Below are positions 1 through 10,892 of a DNA stretch of 64,000 nt, piece by piece. The DNA comes from Azolla caroliniana (taxonomy: Eukaryota; Polypodiophyta). The translations under genes were made by a program, and so were the position numbers. Location of the stretch: contig JBHGNT010000011.1 in assembly GCA_043228905.1 (NCBI GenBank), forward strand, positions 10,540,001 through 10,604,000, in the 5' to 3' direction. The number at the start of each line of letters is the position of its first letter. Position 1 is the stretch's first letter. The notes under the pieces are model-generated. The model made no database searches. It had not been told where the DNA came from and was given only the letters and a program-made list of their open reading frames with translations.

Positions 1-2520
1 TCAGCACGTATGCTGCCTTCGATCGAATGGAGGCAAAGAATACTTTTCGGATGAGTTTACAACATATCTCTGAAAGGAAGGAATCCAACAAGAATTCTCA
101 TGCCGTCACACACCTCAGCATAACGACGTAGCTAGGCGTAAAAACCGGCACATAGTAGAAGTCGCACAGGCTATGATGAATGAGAAGAACCTGCCGAAAT
201 TGTACTGGGCAGAAGCGGCGAACACAGTTGTATACCTCATGAATAGGTGCACAACCTCGGCAATACACGACGTAACTCCTCATGAGAAGTTCTTTGGAAA
301 GAAGCCGGACTTATCACATGTCCGCATTTTTGGCGCAATCACTTACGTACATATTCCCGACGATACGCGACAAAAGCTCAAACTGAAGTCGGAGAAATGT
401 ATCCTCATAGGATACTCACTCAAGCAGAAGGAGTACAAATGCTACAACCCATCTACCCGAAAAGCTCGCGTAAGTCGAGATGTCGGTTTCGACGAGTCCG
501 CATCCTAGTACGCACTAGAAGCAACTTCGACTCTGACTCCAATCGACCCGGAATCCGCCGAAATGGAGATAGAAGACGAAGATCGGCTCACGTGCATGTA
601 CAAAGAAAGCCCGATTACGACACGGCTTAGTGGACCACGGGAGCTCCCGAGTGACCAAAGCACATTTCGACCGAGTTCGAAACTCGACAAAGGGAAGGCC
701 AAGATGTCCGAATACAAAGATCCAATCGACAACGCGTCAACTCACTCCCTTGACAGTGAGTTCGAAGGCCTTGACATCCCAATCATCCAGACAAATGGAG
801 CGAAGAAAGCCTTAGCATCCGCAAACGAGAAGCTCCACCGATCCACCCATGAAAAGAACCCTGTAAGCCGCTTCGGCTACAATGATTATATCATGTACCA
901 TTACGCCTTCACGATGAAGGTAGTGTCAGTACGAGAGCCGGAGACACTTTCCGAAGCCGTCAAGGATCCATGATGGGTCGATGCGATGCATGAGGAAATT
1001 GAAGCGTTATGTAAAAACGAGACATGGGATCTTGCCCCTCACACGCCGCACAAGAAAGCGATTGGTTGTCGATGGATTTACAAAGTGAAATACAATCCTG
1101 ACAGCTCCGTAAATCTCTTCAAAGCATGGCTCGTTGCGAAAGGATGCGCGCAAACGCACGACCTAGACTACGAAGAGACCTTTGCCCCGGTGGCAAAGAT
1201 GACCACCGTGCGGACCGTAATTGCTCTTGCAGCAGCAAAAGGGTGGCACCTCCACCAGATGGACGTGAAAAACGCCTTCCTCCAAGGAGAATTAGAAAAG
1301 GAAGTATATATTATTCAACCACCCAGCTTTGAATCGCGTAGTCATCCGCATGACGTATGCCGCCTCAAGAAGCCACTATACGGCCTCAAACAAGCACCCC
1401 GTGCGTGGCACTCGAAGATCACGCATTATCTTCATCATATCGGATTTTGAATGTCAAAATCCAACACTTCCCTGTACATCCGAAACGAGTCGAATAACCC
1501 GATTGTCATCATCCTTTACGTGGATGATTTGGTCACTAGAGCAAAGGATCTCGCCGAGATTAACAAAGTCAAATCACTTCTCTCCGGCAGATTCGAAATG
1601 AAAGACCTTCACGAGCTCCATTACTTCCTAGGCATTGAAGTAATTCGGACACCAGTCGAAATAATGATCTCTCAATGGAACTACGTTCTCAACTTGCTCT
1701 ACAAGTTCGGAATGACTGAATGCAAACCTGTGTCCACCCCTCCTAATCGTAATCTCAAGATGGATGTTGATTCCGGCATAGTCGTGTGCGAGTCAATTCA
1801 GTATTGTCAACTAATCAACAACTTAATCTATCTCACCATTACGCGACCCGATCTCAGTTATTTGATCGGCCTACTTAGCCAATTCATGCAGAATCTGCGA
1901 AACCTTCATCTTGATTGCGCTAAGAGAATACTCCGGTATGTTAGTACTACGATGGATTACGACATTATGTATAAATCAAATATGGCCATTCAACTCAAAG
2001 GATACACAAACGCGGAATGGGCAGACTACAAAGCGGATAGACGATCCACATCCAGATTCGTCTTCTCCCTCGGCAGCAGAGCGATCTCTTGGAGCAGTAA
2101 GAAGCAGGTGACAGTTGCACTGTCGAGCATGGAAGCCGAATATAGGGGCATGACAGTCGCCGCATGCATAGCCATATGGCTCAAGCACATACTAAACCCA
2201 TTACGGATCCAATTCGTCTCTTCTACGACACCATGAGCAGTATCTACCTCGCTCGGAACCCCATCTTCCACGCGCGGAGTAAACACATCGAAGTGCACTA
2301 CCACTTCATCCACGAGCGCGTACAAGCTGGAGAAATTGATCTAAAACATATCAGTACGCACCTCCAGATTGCTGATATTTTTACGAAGGCCTTAGGAGTC
2401 GACAAGCTCGGGCAATTCGCATCGGACCTTGGTCTCACGACATCCACATTGCCGAGCTTGAGGGGGAGTACTGCGAGCTATACACAATTGATCGAGTACG
2501 CAACATGCAACAATACATGA
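1..2520 (+). pseudogene. Copia-1: decayed Ty1/copia pol (integrase end, RT, RNase H), 5' end outside window
   Basis: Ty1/copia polyprotein remnant read on the plus strand. The integrase end lies at about 1-508 (EKFFGKKPDLSHVRIFG and KEYKCYNPSTRKARVSRDV are typical of the copia integrase C-terminus). The acidic linker follows at 563-973. RT spans 986-1,800, with [50 protein letters not shown] and an intact YVDD box near 1,520. RNase H runs to about 2,520 (KHIEVHYHFIHERV, ADIFTKALG). It is broken by in-frame stops near 508, 973 and 1,450 and by frame changes near 140, 530 and 2,200, so it is not functional. Domain order (IN before RT) identifies copia. The sequence is close to Copia-5 further right, so both belong to one family or close sister families. 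Confidence 0.9.
2458..2469 (+). other. Internal polypurine-tract-like site after Copia-1 RNase H
   Basis: The sequence ttgagggggagt lies inside the C-terminal LRG codons of RNase H, about 195 bp before the LTR start. The same tract sits at the same place in Copia-3 (about 21,248) and Copia-5 (about 42,342). Confidence 0.6.
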
Positions 2521-2664
2521 GTACGCAACACATAGTTAATCGAACCGAGCACAAAGCTGAAAAGGTGAAAAATCCAGTTCAAGGATTACGAACATCGGAA
2601 GCCGGATTCTAAAGACCGAACCGAAACAACTTTTCAACAGATGGAAGTTGTGTTCAAAGGGGTG

Positions 2665-2854
2665 TGTTGAGAGTCGAACTCAACTTCCCATAGTAAAAGG
2701 TCTCACACTTGCTCTTGGTTATACCAGGCTAGTTTTGTAAATAGTAGAAAGGGCACCTACCCTAGTTTAGTTGGTATTTAAACCAACCCCTTGTAACTTA
2801 GTTATTGTTGGAAGTATTTTGGTTAATGTAATATACAATCTTTTATCTCTGTCT

Positions 2855-2893
<39 letters not shown>

Positions 2894-2930
2894 GCCTTAC
2901 GTACACACACACCCATAGTCTTTCTGTTGC
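2665..2930 (+). repeat. Copia-1 3' LTR (probable, right end uncertain)
   Basis: It starts TGTTGAGAGTCGAACTC after the purine-rich CAAAGGGGTG. It contains a TATA-like TTTAAACC near 2,780, and a long CT run (2,861-2,888) near its end. It ends at about 2,930, where sequence of the opposite-strand Copia-2 begins. No second LTR is in the window, so the right boundary is inferred from the junction only. Confidence 0.6.
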
Positions 2931-3990
2931 ATCTCAGCCACTCGTGCTCCTCATTTCTTTACACGATGTCATTAGGCACATGCTTCCAATGCCGTCTATC
3001 TTGCACTCTCCATGATCTCCCATCTTTACATAGCCATGATCCCCGGCTATGTAAGTCGAAAAACACTCTCTCGACGGAGTTATGTGGAATGATGCACCCA
3101 AGTCGATTACCCAGGTGCACTTTTTGCTTACAAGATTTATGCTTGCTTCCTCACAAATGAACAAGATCTCTTCTGCAGTTGTGGCTACAACCGATGTGCC
3201 CTTTTCATCAAGAATCTTCCTGGGTTCGACATTATTGCCAACACTCTTGTCCTTCTTGAGGTGTCGACAATCCTTCTGAAAGTGTCCAGGCTTTCCACAA
3301 TAAAAGCATGTTAACTTACCTCTGAACTTGGATCTCGCATGGGACTTTTCTCTCCTTGGTGGACTCCTTTTCTAGTTCCTTCCTTTGCCGGTATGTTGAG
3401 TCAAATTTGACTCAGACTGGCCAGGACACCCTTGTCCTTCCTTCTAGTCTCCTCATTCAAGATGCTTGTATTTACCACTTGTAGAGACAAGTTCTCTTCC
3501 TGGCATGAAGTGTTGAGAGTCACCACTATATTTTCCCAACTATTCGGGAAGGTGCACAATAACAGGATGGCTTGCATTACATCTTCAAGGGAAAACTTAG
3601 TTGCCGCAAGTTGGTTCACATACCCCATGAATGTGCTGACGTGCTCGACTATGCTTTCCCCGTCCTTGTATTTCAGCCTCATAATCTCTCTCATCCAAGA
3701 TGATTTGTTAAGGGTGTTCTTCCTCTCATATAAGCCTGACAAGTTCTACCACATCTCATTGGCATATGTGTCATTCGCCACATGCTGAAGGACACTTACA
3801 TCAATGCACTATCGGATGGTGGCCACCACCTTTCTGAGTTTCCATTCCGACTCTAATACCCCTATGGGTATTTCTACTCTGTCGATTGGCTCGTACAGGT
3901 CTTTGACTATGAGAAGGTCTTCCATCTTTATATTGTAGTCTACATAGTTCTGAGAGTTTAGAACTATCATGCCTGGGAAGCCGCTTACAC
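2931..3990 (-). pseudogene. Copia-2 fragment: gag, zinc knuckle and start of protease
   Basis: Minus-strand copia 5' coding part. Reading downward from about 3,990: gag of the UBN2 type (QNYVDYNIKMEDLL, LKYKDGESIVEHVSTFMGYV, ILLCTFPNSWENIVVTL), then a CX2CX4HX4C zinc knuckle (CFYCGKPGHFQKDC, about 3,280-3,325), then the beginning of aspartic protease. The protease site reads DLGASFH instead of the usual D-S/T-G-A, so the catalytic serine/threonine is lost. The coding sequence is cut at about 2,931 where Copia-1 LTR sequence begins. At least two frame breaks occur in gag. The gag and knuckle are typical of the Tork/TNT1-like copia group, which is an inference from motif style only. Confidence 0.8.
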
Positions 3991-4025
3991 CTCCTTTCAT
4001 CTTCAACCAAGATCTGATACCAGAT

Positions 4026-4689
4026 TGTAGGGTTTCGTTCCCTTTGTTCATGAGAACCACTGGTTGTGGAATGGACAATACCCTTGGAAAATAAAAGAAA
4101 ACAAAGAAATAGCAAGTACACAGTTTTATGTGGAAACCCTCAAACAAGAAAAACCATGGGAGAACAGATCTTCACTATACAATGGATATACAAGATGATG
4201 AGATTACAACACTCTTAGACCACTGGAGAGAGTATCAACCTCACAGGGCTCTTGGTGTCAAACCTCATTCGGCTATGGTGTCGCTCTCTCTTTCTCACTC
4301 ACACGCTCTCTCTTCTCGCTCACACTACAACTACAGTTCTATACACTTGTTCTGCATTGTTCTCTACACGCACACTGTTTGCCCTAGATGTATTTATACT
4401 AATACAGAATATTGGCTAATTACAATCATGGCCATTATTATTATCTAATAATAATAATAGTCTTACTAATTAGCCGACTCATTTGTCAACTATCGGATCG
4501 GTCCGACTAGTCAGCCTGGTCATCAACCATCCGGTCGGCCCAACTAGCCGGTCGTGTCTTCGACCTCGATCACCTCTTGTTGATTCTCTCAAAGTTGGCT
4601 CGCATCCAACTAGTCGGCTGCTCCCTGTCTTTGACTATCGGCTATGCTAAACAGTCGGCTCCTCCCATTAGAGGAACATATTCCCAACA
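4026..4689 (-). repeat. Copia-2 5' LTR with adjacent primer-binding site
   Basis: On the minus strand it starts TGTTGGGAATATGTTCC (4,689) and ends CCCTACA (4,026). Three bases later comes TGGTATCAGATC (4,022-4,011), a good match to the initiator-Met primer-binding site used by copia elements. Length is 664 bp. The U3 part is rich in short GTCGGC/CCGACTAG repeats (4,480-4,670). There is no matching 3' LTR in the window, so target duplication cannot be tested. Confidence 0.8.
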
Positions 4690-5436
4690 TTGTATGGGTT
4701 TATACATGTTCATGTTGACTCATTAATTGTTGGTACATGTTCTTGTTGATTGGTTAATTAACACATTGATGGTGCTAATGAATCAAGTTTCATTTGAAAG
4801 TTTCTGTCAACATAGTAGAAACTATTAATTATAACCTCCAGATCTTCCTTTAAGATGTATTACATGTAATTACGTAAAAAAATAACAAAAGAGAATCATT
4901 CTGGAGGGTTTGATATTTATCTTTTCCTCATTGATTTAGTACTCATTCATTTAAATGTAATATTGGAATGTTATTGTATACTGATTTCATTCAACATTTA
5001 TGGTGTCACATGCATGTGTCACTGGAATATTTCTCTTTCACACAATAGGAACTTTTACATGCAATCTCCTTAACTCCCTAAAAGATAAATTATATGTAAA
5101 TATAAATAAAAGATAAGTACAAAGACAATTATTAGCGGGGGTATGATTTATGTATTGTGCACAATGACATACATTTTAGTTGTTTTGGTTTGAACTTTAT
5201 ACCTTATATAAGATTTGAGTAAAATATATGACCTATAATTTTTCGGTCTATTTATTTTATGGTCGTGATTTTATCTACTCCCAAATTTTGGTAAGTTTTT
5301 GGAAAGCATGTGCACATTGGTTGTGTCTATTAGTGTTTGATGCTAAAATATGGCATGTTTTAACATCTCCCCAAGATATGAAAAAGAGAATACAACATAC
5401 TACCTATTTTTAATGACCCGGTGTTCAAGTCATTTT
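4690..5436. other. No gene seen (747 bp, AT-rich)
   Basis: AT-rich sequence with no long open frame, no recognisable domain and no repeat shared with the rest of the window. Confidence 0.6.
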
Positions 5437-5498
5437 TGTCATGATATGGCAAGACTCGAACCCATGACCTTATGTTACATGGGTCGAGCTCTTGACCA
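5437..5498 (+). repeat. 62-bp fragment of the chromovirus LTR 5' end
   Basis: TGTCATGATATGGCAAGACTCG and what follows match the first 62 bases of the LTRs at 11,833 and 19,315. The match stops after GAGCTCTTGACCA. This is what remains of the 5' LTR of chromovirus A, or a separate truncated LTR. It contains the tRNA-like stretch described separately. Confidence 0.75.
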
Positions 5499-6971
5499 GT
5501 GTAGTATCCTTTAATATAATTAGCATCCCCGAACATCCCATCATTTTGAGATTACTATGGTTTGAATTACATAACCCAAACATAGATCGGAGAACAACAG
5601 AAATCCGGTATTGACAAACTCGAGGATCTACTCATAAGATTGCAACCATTTCGCTACATCAATTGCGTGAGGAAGGACGCATGGAAGAAATGTTTCTCTT
5701 CGCAATATCAGTAAAACCCTCCAACACCACTAAGGAGGAGTCCACTGTTCAACTTCTAGAGAAGTATCGTCATTATGCCGATGTGTTCGATAAAGTACAA
5801 GCCAATACGCTTCCTCACCATCGATCGTATGATTGCCCCATAGATTTACAACCGGGAAAAGAGCTACCATGGGGACCGATCTACAATTTTTCACCAACCG
5901 AACAAGAAGTCCTTTGAGCCTATATACAGGAGAATTTGCCAAATGGTTTCATTCGACATTCGAAATCTCCAACCGGCACACCCATTTTTTTCGTCAAGAA
6001 AAAGGATGGATGACTTCATCTTGTCGTAGATTACCGTGGCTTGAATAAGGTCACCATCAAGAGTACGTATGCACTTCCCCTTATCTCAAGTCTTTTAGAA
6101 CAGATCAATGGTGCAAGGTTCTTCACAAAGATCGACTTACGAGGGGCATATAACCTCGTACGAATCCGACCAGGAGACGAATGGAAGATCGCATTTCGCA
6201 CCATATATGGGCACTTCGAGTATACGGTCATGCCATTCAACCTCACTAATGTGCCAGCAGTCTTCTACCACATGGGAGATGATATATTACAAGATCTCTT
6301 GGATGTTTGTTTGATCATCTATTTGGATGATCTATTGGTTTATTCAAAGACCCAAGAAGAGCATGATTCTCATGTACTATTAGTACTAAAACGACTTCGA
6401 GAACATGGTCTTTATGCAAAGTTGGAAAAATGTAGTTTCGACTGCAACCAGGTAGAATTTTTGGACTAGGTCATTTCCTTGGAAGGCATCTCCATAGATC
6501 CAGCTAAGGTCAAAACGGTGGTAGAGTGGCGGACTCCGTGTTTGTTGCGAGATGTGCAATGTTTTTTAGGCTTTACCAATTTCTACCACAAGTTTATACA
6601 AGATTAGTCAAAGCTTGTTCTGCCTCTTGTGGACAAGTTTTTTAGGCGATGATGAAAAGCTCCATCCTGTGGCTTTCAACTCACACAAGTTTGACGCCAC
6701 CAAAATCAACTATGAAATTCATGATAAGGAGCTATTAGCAATAGTGGACTCTTTTACGCAATGGAGGCATTTTCTAGAGGGATCTTCTCATCAAGTCATT
6801 GTATTCAGTGATCACAAAAACCTTTCCTACTTTCAGAATGCTCGTGTGTTAAATCGACATCAAGCTCGGTGGGCCCAATTCCTCACTCGTTTCGACTTCA
6901 AAATTACATATTGTCTGGGGAAGCAACAAGGGAAGGCAGATGCATTATCACGATACTCGTATATAGCACCG

Positions 6972-7758
6972 CTGTCGTGCCTTTCGGCTCCGGATCGTTG
7001 CGTGAGTCGGGTGGGAACCGCCGAGGTTTTGGACTAGGAGAAAGAAGAATATGAGATGAGGCTAGTAATGAATAGATTATTAGAAAGAGAGATAGAAATT
7101 TCGTGAATCCCACGAGTGTATTTTATTCGATTAATCAATATTTAGATAAGAATATGTATTTAGATTGAAAGAAAGATATAAGAAACTTGTGAATCCCACA
7201 AGTATAGATTATATTATTTTCGTGAATCCCACGATTATATTAATCGGTTGGTGTTTTCGGAAATATATCCAATTTCCAAATATTTCACACCCTATTACAT
7301 TGTGCTCCCCATCCTTATGTAGTGATGGGAGAGACTAAGCATAGCTACATGCTTTTTTCTAATATGTTCATGCACACTAAATATGCATGTGATGCTTTTC
7401 TAATCCTTGCTTTTATTTGCTAAATATAGTGCTCATGCACGCTAGATGTGCATGAGTCACTTTTTAGTCGCTTGCATTTTTCTATAAAATATTCACGCAC
7501 TCTAAAAATACATGATTTACCTTTTAATAAAGGTAGGCGCAAATAAAGCACTTATAGTTATTAAATCTATTTATAGAACACTAAAGATAAGGTAGCATAA
7601 TGGTAAAGTTGAAGTTTGGCTACGTGGAGGTACAAGGTTCAAATCTTGCCCTATGCACGTGATAAATATCTTGATATATTATTTTATTTATTTATATGTA
7701 ATTAAATCGGTTATATTATTTTTACTTTTTCACGTAGTGTACGAAATACACTACGACA
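6972..7758 (-). repeat. TR-GAG-1 3' LTR
   Basis: About 787 bp. By eye I find no certain difference from 9,712-10,497. It contains an 8-bp hairpin at its U3 tip (7,734-7,754), repeated CGTGAATCCCACGA-like motifs (7,100-7,230) and a plus-strand tRNA-like stretch at 7,590-7,650. Confidence 0.9.
7590..7650 (+). promoter_or_regulatory. tRNA-like A and B boxes inside the TR-GAG-1 LTR (antisense to the element)
   Basis: TAGCATAATGG (7,593-7,603) fits the Pol III A box. GGTTCAAATCT (7,636-7,646) fits the B box. They are 32 bp apart, as in a real tRNA gene. The second LTR carries the same copy at about 10,330-10,390. No cloverleaf acceptor pairing is evident, so this is a tRNA-derived or SINE-derived piece rather than a tRNA gene. 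Confidence 0.55.
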
Positions 7759-7957
7759 CTCGCCCCCTCCGAACCCGCACATCCTCCGGTATGTGCCGAA
7801 GTTGCCGATGCTCGTTGTCTCCCCTTTATTCTCTGTTTGTCCCGCTATGTCAACTTTGTCTCTCCATTTTGAGTAGACCCATTCTTTCCACCCGAACCAT
7901 TGTCGCCATCCGATCCACCATATTCTTTGTTCTCTCTCGTCATATTCTTGGCCCTTG

Positions 7958-9673
7958 TCATTCGTGGTAGTGTCTTTTACTGGCCTCTTTCTTGTCTTCA
8001 TCAACCTTGACTTTTTTCCGGATCGCTCTCGTCCGATCAACTTTCGGTTTGATCGGCTTCCGATCGGATTCGTATTCGGCCAAATCGGAATCGGTTGTTC
8101 GGTTTCGATTGAGTCGGTCTCCTTCCGGCCCGGTTTTGGTTTCGGTTGGCTTTCTTTTCCTCGTTTTCACCAGTCTCGACCGGTCCAACCTCCGGTTGAG
8201 TCGGATTAGCTTCTTTCCGGATTGGTCTCGTCCGATCGGCTTTCGGCTAGGTCGGCTTCCATCCATATTCGCGTTCGGCCAAGTCAGACTCAGTCGATCG
8301 GTTTTGACCGAGTCGACCCCTTTTCGGGTCGGCTTTCTTTCGGGTCGTCTTTCGGCCGAATCCTCATTCGCCCGGTTCGGCTTTCTTTTGGGTCGGAATC
8401 CCGTCCGGATCACCTTCCATCCGAACTGGCTTCCGACTTTACCTTTCTTGCCGCCACCTCCTGTCTCTCCGGTCTCACGTTGCTTCTCAGACACAACCGC
8501 CAAAGTCTCTAGAATTAGTGGGTAGGAATCCTCGGTATTATCATCCTCTGTCATTTCAACCATAGCCTCCTTCTCGGCTATCTCTCCGTCGTATGAATCG
8601 GCTTCGACCTTTGTTTTCTCTCCACCACCTTCCGTCTCTTCGGTCTCACGTTGCCTTTCGAACGCAACCGCCGGAGTCTCTAGAATTAGTGGTGGGGAAG
8701 TCTCGATATGGCCATCCGTCGTTGATTCGTCCATAGCCACCTTCAATTCGATGTCATCTTTCTTGGTGACCTCCTCAATCAAGTCCTCCTTGCTCTCTTT
8801 CACTGCATCAATTATGCAAACATCAATTATGCTTACCCCTTTTTCACCCGATGTTTCGGACACTTGTATTCCGAAATCTTCTTCTACACTTGGGTTATTG
8901 GCCTTATCCTTCGTCGTTGTTCTTTCGCAAGACAAGAGGGTAGCTTGTTTTACACCCTCTTCCGTCGGACCATCATGTTGTATTTCGGCCTTCATATCGG
9001 CTCCATCGTTTGTCTTCAATCGACCATCCTTCATCGGCCATGTCGTTGACAAGATTCTCATCTTCCTCTCATCATGTCTCCGGCATACCCTTTTGACTTC
9101 GGCCCAATCTTCGGTAAGACCATTCGTACCTTCATCGTCTTCGAGTTCAATCCCGATGTCCATCCTTTCTTTTCGATCGATCGATTTTACGAACATTAGG
9201 ACTTTATCCTCTCCCACCAATCGTTGTTCCCGCTCCGAGAGTCGAGCAAGACGATGCTCGAACTCTAGGAATGCTTGTGTTGCACTTCGGTGGGTCTTCT
9301 CCGATGCCACCCATTCGTCAAACTTGCGTCGATCTCGTCCCTTCGATCTCTCGTAGTCATATGCCTCTCGTAAAGCTTCTTCAAAGGACCCCCATGTTGG
9401 ATTTTGTTGCCGTATCTTATAGATTCTTTCTTGTAACTCATCCGTGGCTACCCGATTGAAGGATGTCACTTGCAATCCTTCCGGTATCCCACATCGTATC
9501 ATCTCCGCCTTGTAGTCACGTAGATAGCGTGACACATCGTTTCCGTTGAATTGTCCGTTTCGTTGTACGAGCCGCTTTACTGCCCCCGTGATCTCCGACA
9601 TCACTCGTTGTTCTTGTAGCATCCGCTCGAACATCATCATCATCATATTCATCGCTTCTTGTTGATTCTCCAT
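7958..9673 (-). CDS. TR-GAG-1 gag-like protein, 571 aa, apparently intact
   Basis: Uninterrupted ORF and the only coding sequence of the element. The first ATG is at 9,673 (MENQQEAMNMMMMMFERML); an in-frame GTG lies 21 bp upstream but ATG is preferred. Residues 1 to about 200 form a helical gag-like domain (NDVSRYLRDYKAEMIRCGIP, WGSFEEALREAYDYERSKGR, AFLEFEHRLARLSEREQRLV) with clear similarity to the TR-GAG-2 ORF at 39,675. Residues about 200-420 are acidic and contain an internal duplication built around PLILET.AV...QRET.ET.GGG. The last ~150 residues are strongly basic (many RKP/DR motifs) and could bind nucleic acid. No CCHC zinc knuckle, protease or RT is present. The likely role is to form particles that package the element's RNA; that is inference from the gag relation. 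Identical LTRs suggest recent activity. Confidence 0.85.
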   Translation of the reverse strand: MENQQEAMNMMMMMFERMLQEQRVMSEITGAVKRLVQRNGQFNGNDVSRYLRDYKAEMIRCGIPEGLQVTSFNRVATDELQERIYKIRQQNPTWGSFEEALREAYDYERSKGRDRRKFDEWVASEKTHRSATQAFLEFEHRLARLSEREQRLVGEDKVLMFVKSIDRKERMDIGIELEDDEGTNGLTEDWAEVKRVCRRHDERKMRILSTTWPMKDGRLKTNDGADMKAEIQHDGPTEEGVKQATLLSCERTTTKDKANNPSVEEDFGIQVSETSGEKGVSIIDVCIIDAVKESKEDLIEEVTKKDDIELKVAMDESTTDGHIETSPPLILETPAVAFERQRETEETEGGGEKTKVEADSYDGEIAEKEAMVEMTEDDNTEDSYPLILETLAVVSEKQRETGETGGGGKKGKVGSQFGWKVIRTGFRPKRKPNRANEDSAERRPERKPTRKGVDSVKTDRLSLTWPNANMDGSRPSRKPIGRDQSGKKLIRLNRRLDRSRLVKTRKRKPTETKTGPEGDRLNRNRTTDSDLAEYESDRKPIKPKVDRTRAIRKKVKVDEDKKEASKRHYHE

Positions 9674-9711
9674 CTCCTTACCACCCCTCTTCACGTCGGG
9701 TTCACCAACTG

Positions 9712-10497
9712 TGTCGTGCCTTTCGGCTCCGGATCGTTGCGTGAGTCGGGTGGGAACCGCCGAGGTTTTGGACTAGGAGAAAGAAGAATATGAGATGAGG
9801 CTAGTAATGAATAGATTATTAGAAAGAGAGATAGAAATTTCGTGAATCCCACGAGTGTATTTTATTCGATTAATCAATATTTAGATAAGAATATGTATTT
9901 AGATTGAAAGAAAGATATAAGAAACTTGTGAATCCCACAAGTATAGATTATATTATTTTCGTGAATCCCACGATTATATTAATCGGTTGGTGTTTTCGGA
10001 AATATATCCAATTTCCAAATATTTCACACCCTATTACATTGTGCTCCCCATCCTTATGTAGTGATGGGAGAGACTAAGCATAGCTACATGCTTTTTTCTA
10101 ATATGTTCATGCACACTAAATATGCATGTGATGCTTTTCTAATCCTTGCTTTTATTTGCTAAATATAGTGCTCATGCACGCTAGATGTGCATGAGTCACT
10201 TTTTAGTCGCTTGCATTTTTCTATAAAATATTCACGCACTCTAAAAATACATGATTTACCTTTTAATAAAGGTAGGCGCAAATAAAGCACTTATAGTTAT
10301 TAAATCTATTTATAGAACACTAAAGATAAGGTAGCATAATGGTAAAGTTGAAGTTTGGCTACGTGGAGGTACAAGGTTCAAATCTTGCCCTATGCACGTG
10401 ATAAATATCTTGATATATTATTTTATTTATTTATATGTAATTAAATCGGTTATATTATTTTTACTTTTTCACGTAGTGTACGAAATACACTACGACA
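9712..10497 (-). repeat. TR-GAG-1 5' LTR
   Basis: Same sequence as the left LTR. Just inside it on the minus strand comes ttggtgaacccgacgtgaa. The same 19 bases follow the candidate 5' LTR of TR-GAG-2 at 39,634, in the position expected of a primer-binding site. I cannot name the primer tRNA. Confidence 0.9.
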
Positions 10498-10892
10498 CCG
10501 CGTCTTGGCGAGCCAACTTTCGATAAGCAAAAGCATGTAATCTTGGGACCTGCTTTCGATAACCTTGTACTAAGGAAATCTCCAGTGAGGAAATCGCCGA
10601 AACTGTCATGCGTGAAGTATGTCGGTATCATGGCCTTCCCAATAGTATCATCAACGACCATGGAGCCCTAGTTCGTCTCGAAATTCAGGAAGCACCTCTT
10701 TAAAATGCTTAGTTGTAACCTCTCCTCCGACTACCACCCGCAAACAGACGGCCAAGCCGAACGAACAAATCAAATGCTGTAGCAGTATCTTCGGTGCTTT
10801 CTAAGCTATCATCAAGATGATTGGGTGGATATTCTCCACTTCGCTGAATTTGCATATAGTAACTTTGTCCACTCATCGACAAAGGTTGCACC

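Larger units (their letters stand above)
6972..10497 (-). mobile_element. TR-GAG-1: complete young gag-only (non-autonomous) LTR retrotransposon
   Basis: A ~3.5-kb element with two ~787-bp LTRs that look identical, one gag-like ORF and no pol. It is read on the minus strand: 5' LTR at 9,712-10,497, candidate primer site just inside, ORF 9,673-7,958, purine-rich GGAGGGGGCGAG at about 7,759-7,770, 3' LTR at 6,972-7,758. Its tips are TGTCGT and ACGACA. The flanks repeat CCGC (or ACCGC, depending on where the LTR tip is set). The homologous site in chromovirus B (about 17,700-17,715) is uninterrupted. This matches the published TR-GAG class (terminal-repeat retrotransposon with gag domain), which needs pol from an autonomous partner. 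The partner is not identifiable here. Confidence 0.9.

Noticed and set aside
505-732. Minus-strand open frame over Copia-1 linker
   Set aside because: Shadow of the plus-strand copia linker; no domain and biased codons.
7992-8525. Plus-strand frame of 177 aa opposite TR-GAG-1 gag
   Set aside because: Antisense shadow of the gag ORF produced by its repetitive arginine-rich codons.
8751-9356. Plus-strand frame of 201 aa opposite TR-GAG-1 gag
   Set aside because: Antisense shadow; Ser-rich low-complexity translation of the gag codons.
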